Made by a program: the position numbers and the translations under genes. The notes below the pieces were generated by a model. That model did not search any database. It was not told the DNA's origin and worked only from the letters and a program-made list of their open reading frames with translations. Source: an uncultured Cohaesibacter sp. (GTDB lineage Bacteria > Pseudomonadota > Alphaproteobacteria > Rhizobiales > Cohaesibacteraceae). From it: DNA of 64,000 nt. Shown one piece after another: positions 26,344 through 36,718 of this stretch (the first letter of the stretch is position 1; each line of letters starts with the position of its first letter). The stretch covers positions 850,109 to 914,108 of the forward strand of contig NZ_OY821667.1 of assembly GCF_963682185.1 (NCBI RefSeq). Reading direction: 5' to 3'.

Positions 26344-26619
26344 ATGGACATTGATACGATCTTTCGAATTTTTATCACAGCAATGTTCAGCCCGCCGGGA
26401 ATTGCGAACTTCGTTATTTCGACCCTGCTGAAAAAACGCCTTCACGCAACAGCCGCAGCCATGATCGCTTCGGCTGCCATGATCTTCATGAACAACAAAT
26501 TGCTTTCACAGATCCCGGTCAGTCAATATGTAATCATCGTCGTCAGCACTGTCGCCGCCATGATGCTCGTCGCCCATTTGGCCTTTACCCTCGGCGAAAA
26601 AATCAGACGGAAGAAATGA
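26344..26619 (+). CDS. Small integral membrane protein
   Basis: This 91-residue protein has an N-terminal hydrophobic helix and two further membrane segments (ATAAAMIASAAMIFM and YVIIVVSTVAAMMLVAHLAF), ending in the basic tail EKIRRKK. There are no known motifs. Codon use matches the chromosome. The function is unknown. Confidence 0.6.
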   Translation: MDIDTIFRIFITAMFSPPGIANFVISTLLKKRLHATAAAMIASAAMIFMNNKLLSQIPVSQYVIIVVSTVAAMMLVAHLAFTLGEKIRRKK

Positions 26620-26780
26620 ACCTCTAAAGATATTCACGAAACAGAAGAGAACGCGTAGTTTTACAACAACCAGGAACCTCGATTATATGAAATCCTGAAA
26701 ATGGGAATGAGGGGCCTTGTGATCAATTTAAGCTCTTTATGCAAAAAAGGCACATATCTATTAAGGTGTGAGAACTACTA

Positions 26781-27791
26781 ATGAAAACCATTTATCTTCA
26801 CATTGGCACCCATAAAACAGGCACAACCTCCCTTCAGAATTTTCTCTTTAGCAATCGGGAAGCTCTGAAAAAATCAGGCTGGGATTATCCGGATTTGGGT
26901 ATTCTAGATGGAGCACACCACAAACTGGTCCGAGAGTTAATACACAAAGGCAAGAACTCGATATTTTCACCTCTGTCCCCCAAAATGAAACTAGGAGATC
27001 TGCCTTTATGGAATGATCTCAAAAACTATATTGAAAATTCAGACACAGAAAACCACATTTTCAGTGGAGAAGGCTTCTGGTGGGTACAAACTCCCCAAGC
27101 CATCGCCGATTTCCTTAAAGATTACAATATCAAAATCGTCATCTATCTCCGAAGGCAAGATCTTTATCTAGAATCCTTCTACCAACAGATGGTTAAAGAC
27201 GGACCAGCACGGCAACCCAAACCCATAGATGCTTGGGTTGAATATGTTACCCGTAAGTTTAACTACCACGATTACTTTAAAGTCATTCAAAAATGGGAAA
27301 AATCCTTCGGAAAAGAAAACATAATTGTCGCTGAGTTTAATAGAGCAATCCGATTTGGGTTGGAGAAGCATTTTCTGAATCTTGTTGGTATTGATAAGTT
27401 GAACCAATTTGACTTTACAACCCCAGAAAAAACTTGGGTGCAACGGCAAAAGACATCTTTGGATGCACGTTGCATTGAATTCTTAAGATTGAGCAATAGT
27501 GTCAAAATGAGACCAAAGCAGCATCTTAAAATACTAAACTCTATGATGGACATTTCTGACAATTTAAAAGAAGAAAAGAATTTTGAAAAATACATCATGC
27601 CTCTTTCCATGAGAAGAGATATCTTAGACAGAGTAGAAAAGAGCAACGAGAAGCTTAGACTTCAGTACTTTTCTAGTGAAGGCAAAATTTTTCCAGATAT
27701 CTCAGAAAAAGATGTGTCAGCGAACTTATCAGTGAACGAGATCGTGCCACGCTTTATAAAGGCACAAATGCAACCTCAAAAAACGAACTAA
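26781..27791 (+). CDS. Sulfotransferase-like protein
   Basis: This 336-residue protein begins YLHIGTHKTGTTSLQNFL, the 5'-phosphosulfate-binding loop of PAPS-dependent sulfotransferases. The 3'-phosphate-binding strand is probably IVIYLRRQDLYLESFYQQM at about 120. It would transfer sulfate from PAPS to a sugar. The gene is clearly more AT-rich than the housekeeping genes to its left, a sign of horizontal transfer. It heads a + strand cluster with glf and a related sulfotransferase gene at 32974. Confidence 0.85.
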   Translation: MKTIYLHIGTHKTGTTSLQNFLFSNREALKKSGWDYPDLGILDGAHHKLVRELIHKGKNSIFSPLSPKMKLGDLPLWNDLKNYIENSDTENHIFSGEGFWWVQTPQAIADFLKDYNIKIVIYLRRQDLYLESFYQQMVKDGPARQPKPIDAWVEYVTRKFNYHDYFKVIQKWEKSFGKENIIVAEFNRAIRFGLEKHFLNLVGIDKLNQFDFTTPEKTWVQRQKTSLDARCIEFLRLSNSVKMRPKQHLKILNSMMDISDNLKEEKNFEKYIMPLSMRRDILDRVEKSNEKLRLQYFSSEGKIFPDISEKDVSANLSVNEIVPRFIKAQMQPQKTN

Positions 27792-27862
27792 AATGGAGCC
27801 ACTCCCTCAGAAAATACATCCATAAAGATTTGGATCAATCTGCCTTTTATGGAGACGTGCGA

Positions 27863-29575
27863 ATGATGAAGGCAATTTATCTCCTAGCAATTTATTTAGG
27901 CTTGTTTGTTTCTGTTGGAGTCTGCAATGAATTCCAAACCCTAACTCATTCAGCACGGACCCCTTCCGAAATCACGATCCAGATAGGGGTCCGCCCTGAT
28001 CTGAACGGATCTCGAGCGGCCTTCAGAATAACTGACAATATGGGAAACCTGATCGTTGGAGCAGGCGTTGAAGTTATTTCCGGCACCGCAAGATTGATAG
28101 TCAAGGATAGTTCGGAACCATGGCATCCACTTGACTTGCAGACCGACAACATTGCCATAAGAGAAAATATTTGGAGCAATGCAAAATTCAACAATGCATA
28201 TCTAAAGTTCTATATTGAACAAGGAAAGCCTATTCTTGTTTTTTTCAACGGCACGCGATTAAAAATAAGCGAGAAAAAGATCCTCACATCAGACGTCCGA
28301 ATTGAAAACATTTCTTCCAATAACGGCCTTATAAAACGCTATTGGAGAAAAACTCTAAACAACAGCATTTACAAAGATCTAGCATCAAGTTTTTCCCAGA
28401 ACCTATCTACAGTCAAGATCGCCGACCCGAGCATTTCCTATTATGATGGGTTGTACTATTTGCAGGGAACTGCGAGTGGCTTCGGACAGAAAGCTATCCC
28501 CTGCTATGTTTCCAAGCACCTAGCGAAATGGCGCTTTGATACGACCTGCACCATTTACAACGAGAACGACATCTATCCCAATTTCCAAAAATGGGCTCCC
28601 GTTTCGATCCAGCGACAAGAAGGTATGTATGTGTTTTTTGCGCAAGCATATGAAAGAAGGGTCGGACTGCGACGGACGAACCTTACCGAATTTGCCTTAA
28701 GAGGGATCGGCTACACATTTATACCCAGAGACCAAAAAGGAAAACTATCAAATGTTCGTAGTAGCAGTAACCTATTAGTTGATCGATCCAAAAGCTATTA
28801 CGCGAGCAGAATAGACAAAAATTGGCGAGACATCCAAATCATCGATCCCGATATATTCGAAGTGAATATCAAAAATGAAAAAAGAACATTTTTAATATGG
28901 AAAGAAAGACCAATATTGGAAGACTATGCAACAGGCCTGCCAATCAGATCCGGGTACAGAAATTCTATACTCTCCATTCAAGAGATCGAACTGAACAATG
29001 GGAAAATATATTTAAAAGGAAGCGGTCCAAGAAAGTTAGCACAATCTTATCTCGAATATAGAGGCCTTGATTGGCCACGCGACGACAGCTTGGGAAGTTG
29101 GCAAGGCCCTTTGATAGAAAACCCAAGTCTGATTTTGCATAAAGAGAAATATTATTTATTCTACTCTTCCCATTGGTATGCTCAGGCTGACTACAGCACT
29201 GGGCTAGCTGTCGCCAACGCAACAGACAAGCTGGGAAACCTACTCCCTCCAAACGATCCCAAGGTACACTTTTCGCGCGTTTTCAATAGCCCTGTCTTTG
29301 CTAGTACATTTTCAAATGATCTGATTGGCGGAACTCCGAGCGCATTGGGAGGTATGGGACCAACGCGCTATGTTGGCGCAGGTGGACTATCCATATTCCC
29401 AATTCAAAAACAAGACCGACACGATGAGGAATTTCAATATGGGGCTGTCTTCCATTCCTATGAGATAAATCGTAGAACGAACTTCGAAAATCTGGACAGA
29501 GCCATAAAAAGAAGACCAATGATCGGGAAAATATATTTTGACTCGGCCAATTTGCCCAATATTGTCCCATTTTGA
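27863..29575 (+). CDS. Exported GH43-like five-bladed beta-propeller protein
   Basis: The product is 570 residues from ATG 27863, which has GGAG eight bases upstream; the frame reaches 27830. A hydrophobic signal sequence ends GVCNEF, where the Cys could be a lipobox (VGVC). Residues about 25-160 look like a lectin-like beta domain. The rest has GH43/62-clan markers: VKIADPSISYYDGLYYL (base Asp), IQIIDPDIFEV, and GPLIENPSLILHKEKYYLFYSS (acid Glu). This clan includes arabinofuranosidases, xylosidases and galactofuranosidases. Beside glf it may trim or sense a galactofuranose polymer (inference). Confidence 0.7.
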   Translation: MMKAIYLLAIYLGLFVSVGVCNEFQTLTHSARTPSEITIQIGVRPDLNGSRAAFRITDNMGNLIVGAGVEVISGTARLIVKDSSEPWHPLDLQTDNIAIRENIWSNAKFNNAYLKFYIEQGKPILVFFNGTRLKISEKKILTSDVRIENISSNNGLIKRYWRKTLNNSIYKDLASSFSQNLSTVKIADPSISYYDGLYYLQGTASGFGQKAIPCYVSKHLAKWRFDTTCTIYNENDIYPNFQKWAPVSIQRQEGMYVFFAQAYERRVGLRRTNLTEFALRGIGYTFIPRDQKGKLSNVRSSSNLLVDRSKSYYASRIDKNWRDIQIIDPDIFEVNIKNEKRTFLIWKERPILEDYATGLPIRSGYRNSILSIQEIELNNGKIYLKGSGPRKLAQSYLEYRGLDWPRDDSLGSWQGPLIENPSLILHKEKYYLFYSSHWYAQADYSTGLAVANATDKLGNLLPPNDPKVHFSRVFNSPVFASTFSNDLIGGTPSALGGMGPTRYVGAGGLSIFPIQKQDRHDEEFQYGAVFHSYEINRRTNFENLDRAIKRRPMIGKIYFDSANLPNIVPF

Positions 29576-29854
29576 ATAGGCGCTCTAGCTGCAACGATCA
29601 AGGCTCAGGTTTCAATCACAATTACCTTGCTGACTGCCACAATATACACTGATTTCGGATGCTAGGGTTCAAATGAAAAGGAATTGCAAGATACTTGGCC
29701 TTTAAGATCCAAAGAATAGAAATCTGCAAGCAAGGTCTGGCAGCTCCAATGATGTACTAATCAAAAACACGGTGATCCAAAGCTTGCATTTCGAGATTAA
29801 AATTTGTAGCAGTTTGCACAATGGTTTTTGACAATTTTGATCATTTTATATTGA

Positions 29855-30991
<1,137 letters not shown>

Positions 30992-31022
30992 CACTGTTTG
31001 TTTAGCTATCGCAATTTATAAT

Positions 31023-32894
31023 ATGGCGGTCATGACAAGGAGCATGCCGTCATTTCTGGAGCATATTGAATCAATGGATATTTCACCAGAGGCCTCCAAG
31101 GGACCATCCGGTTCGGAAACTGGCTCAAGCGAGTTTGTTGCGCAACAATTGTTGGCACCAGATCCCAAGATCAACTCAGAAGTGGATCTGTTCTATCATA
31201 TTGATGGTCAGGCCGGATACGATACCGAATTGGGAACTTATTATTGTTTCAAAGAGAGTTCCCTGCTCTTTGACGGTTTCTTCAATGCCTTTCCTCTGTA
31301 TTGCTATGATTTGGGACCCGATCACAAGCTGAAGATCCGGATCAAGATCAAGGGTGAAGGCATCTTGCGCATGTATATGGCCAAGAATGAAGCCAGTTGG
31401 GAACAATTGATCCATACCCTCTTTGACTATGATGAGCTCGAAACAGTTGAGTTTGATCTTCCCCTTCTGGATGGCGTAGGCATCCTCTTCTTGCAAGTCT
31501 ATGCCAAAACCGAAGTTACGGTTGTTTCCGCAGACTATATCATCGAAGGACCAGTTTTGAATGACGCGACAATTACGGGCGTCATTACCACCTTCAAGCG
31601 CGACGATGCCGTTCAGAGCACATCGGACAGGCTGGGTGTCTATTTTCAGGAAAATGAAGATATCGCAGACTTGTTCCAGCTGTTGGTGATTGATAACGGC
31701 GGTGATACGGACGAAATAAGCTTCTCCCGCGGTCGTGTTATCAAAAACAAGAATTATGGTGGTGCAGGTGGCTTTTCTCGTGGGCTTCTGGAAACGATGG
31801 AAGGAGATCTATCGAGCCATGTCCTGTTCATGGATGATGATGCCACCATTTTCCCTGAAAGCCTGAGGCGGACATTGGCTGCTCTGCGCTATTGTAATGA
31901 TCCGAAGCGCGCGATCAGTGGTTCCATGATCACCGAAAAAAACAAATGGATGATGTGGGAGAACTCCGCTCTCTTTAACAAGCGCTGTATTCCGCTGCAT
32001 TGTGGGGTGGATCTGAGGAAATTTGAAAAAGTTCTGTTCTGTGCGTTTGACAACCAGCGCCATCAGAATAATCGCTACGGTGGCTGGTGGTATTTCTGTT
32101 TTCCCATTGCAGAAGTCAAAAACTGGACTTTCCCCTTCTTTGTTCGCGGGGATGATATCTATTTTTCATTGGCGAATGATTTTCATATCACCACAATTCC
32201 CGGCGTGGTTTCCATGCAGGAAGATTTCTCTGCCAAGCAGTCGCCTCAGACGATCTATCTGGATATGAGGAACCATCTCGTTCAGCATCTGACATTCCCT
32301 ATGCTGCGTCACTCTTTCTGGAGTGATTTTTCGATGCTCTGGCGCTTCTTTGATCGCTACAATGCTTCTTATCATTATGATTCAGCAGAAGCCATCAATG
32401 TTGCCATCGAGGATGTGCTAAAGGGGCCAGACTTCTGGACCAATGACATGGACATGTCTGAGAAGCGCGCCCAGATCAAGGCATTGACCAAAAACGAAGC
32501 TATCTCAACAAATGTCGATGTTGGCAAAATCCAGTTGATCAAAAATGGTGTTGGCCGTTTCAGGAAAGCGCATATTCTGCGCAAACTCACTTTGTGTGGT
32601 CATATTCTCCCTTCCTTCTTCTTCTTTGAAAATGGACGGAGGATGCCGATTTCGCAGCGTGCGGTGCCTTCAGAAACCTTTTTGCGGTCCGTTGTTGCAA
32701 CGATGGATAGTTCTGATAAATCAGGGTATGTCTGTAGGATCGACCGGTCCCGCTATTTCAGAAACCTCAAGCGCTTCATCAAGAATGTGCGCGCCTATGC
32801 CAAAGCACGCAACAAGCTGATTGCGGACTATGAGCGCATGAAAGACAAGGATCTGAACAAGGGGTTCTGGCAGAAAGTGCTTCTGGAAGATTGA
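31023..32894 (+). CDS. GlfT2-like galactofuranosyltransferase
   Basis: The product is about 623 residues. The N-terminal 175 residues are a beta-rich domain (LFYHIDGQAGYDTELGTYY ...). A GT-A glycosyltransferase domain follows, with GVITTFKRDD, LVIDNGG, NKNYGGAGGFSRG and the metal-binding VLFMDDDATIFPESL. Further on, WWYFCFPI and FFVRGDDIYF match acceptor and catalytic elements of mycobacterial GlfT2, which polymerises galactan. The C-terminal domain is helical. The start is uncertain: ATGs at 31023, 31032 and 31044 are in frame, and the open frame reaches 30957 inside glf. Confidence 0.88.
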   Translation: MAVMTRSMPSFLEHIESMDISPEASKGPSGSETGSSEFVAQQLLAPDPKINSEVDLFYHIDGQAGYDTELGTYYCFKESSLLFDGFFNAFPLYCYDLGPDHKLKIRIKIKGEGILRMYMAKNEASWEQLIHTLFDYDELETVEFDLPLLDGVGILFLQVYAKTEVTVVSADYIIEGPVLNDATITGVITTFKRDDAVQSTSDRLGVYFQENEDIADLFQLLVIDNGGDTDEISFSRGRVIKNKNYGGAGGFSRGLLETMEGDLSSHVLFMDDDATIFPESLRRTLAALRYCNDPKRAISGSMITEKNKWMMWENSALFNKRCIPLHCGVDLRKFEKVLFCAFDNQRHQNNRYGGWWYFCFPIAEVKNWTFPFFVRGDDIYFSLANDFHITTIPGVVSMQEDFSAKQSPQTIYLDMRNHLVQHLTFPMLRHSFWSDFSMLWRFFDRYNASYHYDSAEAINVAIEDVLKGPDFWTNDMDMSEKRAQIKALTKNEAISTNVDVGKIQLIKNGVGRFRKAHILRKLTLCGHILPSFFFFENGRRMPISQRAVPSETFLRSVVATMDSSDKSGYVCRIDRSRYFRNLKRFIKNVRAYAKARNKLIADYERMKDKDLNKGFWQKVLLED

Positions 32895-32973
32895 TGATGA
32901 ATAGGTGCTAAGGTGTTTATCACTTTTGAATGCTGCAAGGCAGCCAATCGCGTAAAGATGGCTGGAGTTGTTA

Positions 32974-34131
32974 ATGCCAGGTCGTAAGCTTTATCTTCAC
33001 ATCGGTTCTCACAAAACCGGTACCACCTCCATTCAATTTGCATTGAAGGAAAATACAAAAGCTCTAGCAGAAAACGGACTTTTGTTCTTCTTTCAAAAGC
33101 AGAATGGTTCATGGGAAGGATTCCCGGATCTGCACGATTGGATTAAATATGTTGAGGCTAACCGTGTGGTTCCCCGGGGAGCGCAGGTGCCCAATCTCAA
33201 ACAATTGGTTTCAAGCCTTTCCAAATATGAACAAGACATCATCATTTCTTCCGAAAACTTCTCTTTCTTCTTCGAAAAGAAACCCATCGAGGATTTGCAC
33301 AGCGCTTTGTCTAAAGTCTTCGATGAAATCAGAGTGATTTGCTATCTAAGACGGCAGGACCAGCACATTATTTCTCATGCACAGGAAGGATCCAAAGCGT
33401 CCAGATTCGCCGAATATGATCTGTGGGGCAACGACACAGCGACATTACCTGCTTACGACAAACGCTTTGATCTATATCTTGATTATAACAAGCGTGTTGG
33501 CATGTGGATGGATGTCATGGGCGATGATGCAGTCACAGTCCGCTGTTTTGATCGTTCTCGTTTAGTGGAAGGTGATACAACAGCAGATTTCTTTTCACTA
33601 TTCGGAATCAAGAATTACACCCCCGGTACACGGCGCAATGTTGGAAAAACCAGCGCGCAGGCGAAGCTGGGCCATCTACTCATAAATTCCGAAGTTCATA
33701 ATCAGAAGAAACTATTCACATACATCCAATCATTGACATTACCAGACAGAAAGATGGAACCAAGCAGAGCTGAAGCAAAAAGCTTCTATAGTCACTATAG
33801 AGATAGCAACGCCGCATTGGCCGCACGATTAAAGATGGAAGATTTTCCCGAAATATTCTCGGATGACTTTTCTGACTATCCAGAATATTCAACAGATTCA
33901 TGGGAAAAAGAAGAAATAAATGAAGTATTTGGATCGATTTTCAAGTCGCTCGATACCGATTTCTTTAATTTAGATGTCAAAGACCTGTTGCAAGCAGCAG
34001 CGCATTGTCGGAAGACCGGCAATATTGATTCAAGCATCCGCTTCCTTAAAGCAGCACAAGCCATCAGGCCAGATGGACCGTTTATTGCCAAGAGGCTAAA
34101 GGAGCTTGAAGAATTGAAAAAACAGGATTAA
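32974..34131 (+). CDS. Sulfotransferase-like protein
   Basis: This 385-residue protein has LYLHIGSHKTGTTSIQFAL at the N-terminus (5'-phosphosulfate loop) and a probable 3'-phosphate region VICYLRRQDQHIISHAQEG near residue 125. These motifs echo those of the gene at 26781, so the two are distant paralogues. The C-terminal 60 residues are helical and TPR-like (ALQAAAHCRKTGNIDSSIRFLKAAQ region). ATG 32974 has GGAG six bases upstream. It is the last chromosomal gene before the prophage. Confidence 0.85.
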   Translation: MPGRKLYLHIGSHKTGTTSIQFALKENTKALAENGLLFFFQKQNGSWEGFPDLHDWIKYVEANRVVPRGAQVPNLKQLVSSLSKYEQDIIISSENFSFFFEKKPIEDLHSALSKVFDEIRVICYLRRQDQHIISHAQEGSKASRFAEYDLWGNDTATLPAYDKRFDLYLDYNKRVGMWMDVMGDDAVTVRCFDRSRLVEGDTTADFFSLFGIKNYTPGTRRNVGKTSAQAKLGHLLINSEVHNQKKLFTYIQSLTLPDRKMEPSRAEAKSFYSHYRDSNAALAARLKMEDFPEIFSDDFSDYPEYSTDSWEKEEINEVFGSIFKSLDTDFFNLDVKDLLQAAAHCRKTGNIDSSIRFLKAAQAIRPDGPFIAKRLKELEELKKQD

Positions 34132-34191
34132 AGCAACGGCCTTTATGCTTATGCCTTACAAGATAGCCCCATCTGGAGCAACTGGAAATTT

Positions 34192-34215
34192 TGGTACGGG
34201 CGGCGGGAATCGAAC
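34192..34215 (-). other. attL core: 3' end of a tRNA gene
   Basis: On the minus strand the sequence reads GTTCGATTCCCGC then CGCCCGTACCA. This is a T-loop, the T-stem 3' strand, a 7-base acceptor strand, a discriminator A and an encoded CCA. The bases that should form the T-stem 5' strand are TTTAG and do not pair, so the rest of the tRNA is missing. This is the hallmark of a duplicated tRNA 3' end left by a tyrosine integrase. The acceptor implies a tRNA starting ACGGGCG; its identity is unknown. By orientation the intact tRNA should be at the far right end of the prophage. Confidence 0.8.
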
Positions 34216-34267
34216 TAAAGACTAAGTAATTATTTTTAATATACATTTGTATTTTAAAAAACCGATT

Positions 34268-34315
34268 GATACCCAAAATGATACCCATTTTGATACACAG
34301 AGAGATACCCCGTTT
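34268..34315. repeat. Four tandem 12-bp iterons beside attL
   Basis: GATACCC, GATACCC, GATACAC and GATACCC start at 34268, 34280, 34292 and 34304, an exact 12-bp spacing, each followed by five variable bases. They lie about 55-100 bp inside the prophage from the att core, where integrase arm sites or excisionase sites occur in other phages. Read as protein they would give a DTxx repeat, but no gene contains them. Confidence 0.75.
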
Positions 34316-34702
34316 TTAAACTTTTGACTACGCTAAATATGCTAAAATTAGATGGATAGAGCTGAGCCGCGCCATACGGCGAAGCTCTACTCTACTATCT
34401 TTCCCTTTTTAGGCAAGAATCAAATACATCTAAAACAGGGATCGCATTGTATGCGGAATTGAGCTTTTTAAAGCGCTTGAAGCAGCCTCTAAAGAACGGG
34501 GACGTTACGAAAGTTACTGCGTTGCAGCCGAGTAGGCTTCAAACGAATATCCATCGGATGCTGATGCGTCCGCCCAGAATAGAAAAACTCTAGCACCACA
34601 CCATATTATGTTCGACATTCCATTTTTCAGAAAGCTACTGGAGCGATTATCAAATACAATAGACACCAATAGAGCTCTGAACAAAACCTTTAACAATCTG
34701 CT

Positions 34703-35800
34703 TTAGAATGGAATTTCATCATACTGATCGGACGATTTCGAGATCTTCTTACGCCTAATTTCCCCTTCCACAACCTCAAAACAACTGTCACCCGTGGATA
34801 CAATACGATAGCGACGAGCTAGTCTTCTGCCCTTATCTGTAAACGGATGTTCGCCTTCTGGCACCATTAATCCTACCTCGATATAGTAACTCGTTAGCCG
34901 TTCAAGGGTGTTATTAGATATCGAGAATAGTCCATTGGTTTCAAATTCTGCAAGCTCGGCAGCAAACGCCTCTCCTATAGCTTTGCAAGATTCCTCTTCT
35001 TCTCTGTAATAACTGAGTTCTCCCCCCCAATCGCTTGTGTTCCATTGAAAGGCACTAAAAAAAATTGGAAATACATTGATCCATGTACTGCGGATTTTAG
35101 CATATGTCCCAGTTTCCTCCCCCTCTACAATTCCGCGGCGCTTTATCATCGGGATCAAATCAATTTCCAGTGACTCATCTGCAGCCGGAATGGGTGGGAG
35201 AGCTAATTCAACCTCAAGACTCCCAATTGCATCTCTAAATTTTTCGTTTTCTTTGCGTAGTTCATTTATTTCATGCAATAGCGCTTCACTCGCGATGGTG
35301 TCGCCTCTCACCCATCCTATCCCAGGCTTAGTAGCCTTGGCGTTGTCAAGAGCATCACGAACGGCGTGTTTAAGATCCCCGGTGGAAGTCCACCGTTTGA
35401 GCAGCCTTCCTTTCGACACTTCTTCTACGAATCGAGAATGAAGTCTCTTCCCTTCGTCTGTAGTTTCAGCCTTGGCGACAGGTATGCTTCCAAGATCGCC
35501 GTGAAGCATTACTAGTACCGGAATAGATCGGGATTTTGCGTAGTGATATTCCTTTTCTGTATAGCTGAGACCATCTTTAGTTATTGTCCCGTACCTACCA
35601 GCCACAATCAAAACATAATAGTCACACTTATCAATAAGCGCTTTGATAAACTCAAACTGATCTTCATCAGCGGCAGGGAATGTCTCCATCTGGACAGGAA
35701 AATCTCCGGAGCTTAGCAATGCATCCTGCACCGCTTGTCTCTCCTCCCTCAGATCGTCATAGGTAGAGCTAATGAATACGGAATACCTCTTTTCACTCAT
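34703..35800 (-). CDS. DUF4062 protein, putative defence effector
   Basis: This 365-residue protein starts with the DUF4062 signature FISSTYDDLREER (residues 9-21). An alpha/beta domain to about 100 follows, containing YYVLIVAGRYG and YTEKEYHYA (E82, E84). The domain is related to TIR/nucleoside-hydrolase-like folds (family knowledge). Residues about 170-200 form a coiled coil, and 210-365 an uncharacterised domain with a winged-helix-like end. Its start overlaps the stop of the DUF4145 gene (ATGA), so the two are translated together. DUF4062 proteins recur in bacterial conflict systems. The role here is inferred from position near attL of a prophage. Confidence 0.85.
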   Translation of the reverse strand: MSEKRYSVFISSTYDDLREERQAVQDALLSSGDFPVQMETFPAADEDQFEFIKALIDKCDYYVLIVAGRYGTITKDGLSYTEKEYHYAKSRSIPVLVMLHGDLGSIPVAKAETTDEGKRLHSRFVEEVSKGRLLKRWTSTGDLKHAVRDALDNAKATKPGIGWVRGDTIASEALLHEINELRKENEKFRDAIGSLEVELALPPIPAADESLEIDLIPMIKRRGIVEGEETGTYAKIRSTWINVFPIFFSAFQWNTSDWGGELSYYREEEESCKAIGEAFAAELAEFETNGLFSISNNTLERLTSYYIEVGLMVPEGEHPFTDKGRRLARRYRIVSTGDSCFEVVEGEIRRKKISKSSDQYDEIPF

Positions 35801-36546
35801 GTCAAAGCTTTCTTTGATTTAATATCATCCCGAATACTTTCCGCCAATTCCTTCATTTTTTGGGCATCATTCTCAAACAATTGCTTCAGAATATAAGAAT
35901 ATAATTTTAGAGAAGAAAAATAATGCTCTGTTTCTACAATATCTCCATGAGAACCAAGATTCCCAACTTCTTTCAGCGCTAAGCAAAGTTCTGCATGCTC
36001 TTCATTCGTCTTGGACCAAACTTCAAGCCTGCGATGCAAACTCATTCTGACTGTAGAGCCCTTTTTGCTCTGCTCTTGCGACGGAACATTCATTTCGTCC
36101 AGAAGAGATTCTAGACTTGATCTCAATGCGTTAGCTGCTGCAGATACATCTACCCAAAATAATGAAAAGCTTTTGTATAATTGCTGCTCTACCTTATCGG
36201 GAACCTCGGATGGTATATAGCAAAGGCGAGGTGAAGGAAAAAATGATTTGATCGTAAAGTGTTCATAAAACTCTGCTTGCCCACGATCATCATACCGTTG
36301 ATCAACTCGCCCATCACCGGTAACAAAGGCTATCTCACCACATTCCTGATTGTCGCACACACAGCTAAAACAAAAACGAAATATCATCCAGTCAGGATCC
36401 CAATCCGGATGTCTGTGGGCCATATCAGAGTATCGAGGTTCAACCTTTCTGAAAGAGCTCTGGTCCGGCTTTAAAGATCCTGAACCACACTCAGGACAAG
36501 GGTACTTGAAGGCTGGGGTGTCCGAAAAATGTTTTTTAATAGTCAT
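35797..36546 (-). CDS. DUF4145 (HEPN-like) protein with zinc ribbon
   Basis: The protein is 249 residues. The N-terminus carries a zinc-ribbon pattern (C17, C20, then C59, C62, C64 and C69). The C-terminal helical domain (about 120-235) has the DUF4145 signature KEVGNLGSHGD with G195-N196 and H200, matching the family R/KxxGNxxxH. DUF4145 is linked to the HEPN superfamily and is often fused to or next to restriction and other defence proteins (family knowledge). The first gene of a two-gene unit, it overlaps the DUF4062 gene by four bases. It may be the sensor or RNase-like partner. Confidence 0.85.
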   Translation of the reverse strand: MTIKKHFSDTPAFKYPCPECGSGSLKPDQSSFRKVEPRYSDMAHRHPDWDPDWMIFRFCFSCVCDNQECGEIAFVTGDGRVDQRYDDRGQAEFYEHFTIKSFFPSPRLCYIPSEVPDKVEQQLYKSFSLFWVDVSAAANALRSSLESLLDEMNVPSQEQSKKGSTVRMSLHRRLEVWSKTNEEHAELCLALKEVGNLGSHGDIVETEHYFSSLKLYSYILKQLFENDAQKMKELAESIRDDIKSKKALT

Positions 36547-36718
36547 GTCATTTCAGTTCTGTTTTTATCGCATCGCATTATGATTGTGCCCGACCAGATT
36601 CACAAGGGCATCTAGTCACCGAAGAGATCCGCTCGCTTTGCGTTAATTATGAAGGAGATCTGACCGTTACCCCCTCACCTCAGGTACAGATTTTATCGGA
36701 CGCACATAAATGGCAGCC

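Larger units (their letters stand above)
34132..34702. other. Chromosome/prophage junction without a protein gene
   Basis: It holds the tRNA 3' remnant (34192-34215), the 12-bp iterons (34268-34315) and a hairpin TAGAGCT...AGCTCTA at 34357-34389 followed by a pyrimidine-rich run. A 60-residue minus-strand frame (34514-34696) has a TTG start and no clear support. The area is AT-rich. Confidence 0.6.

Noticed and set aside
34514-34696. 60-residue minus-strand frame between the iterons and the DUF4062 gene
   Set aside because: It starts with TTG, has no ribosome binding site, and shows no motif; it may be a remnant but cannot be supported.
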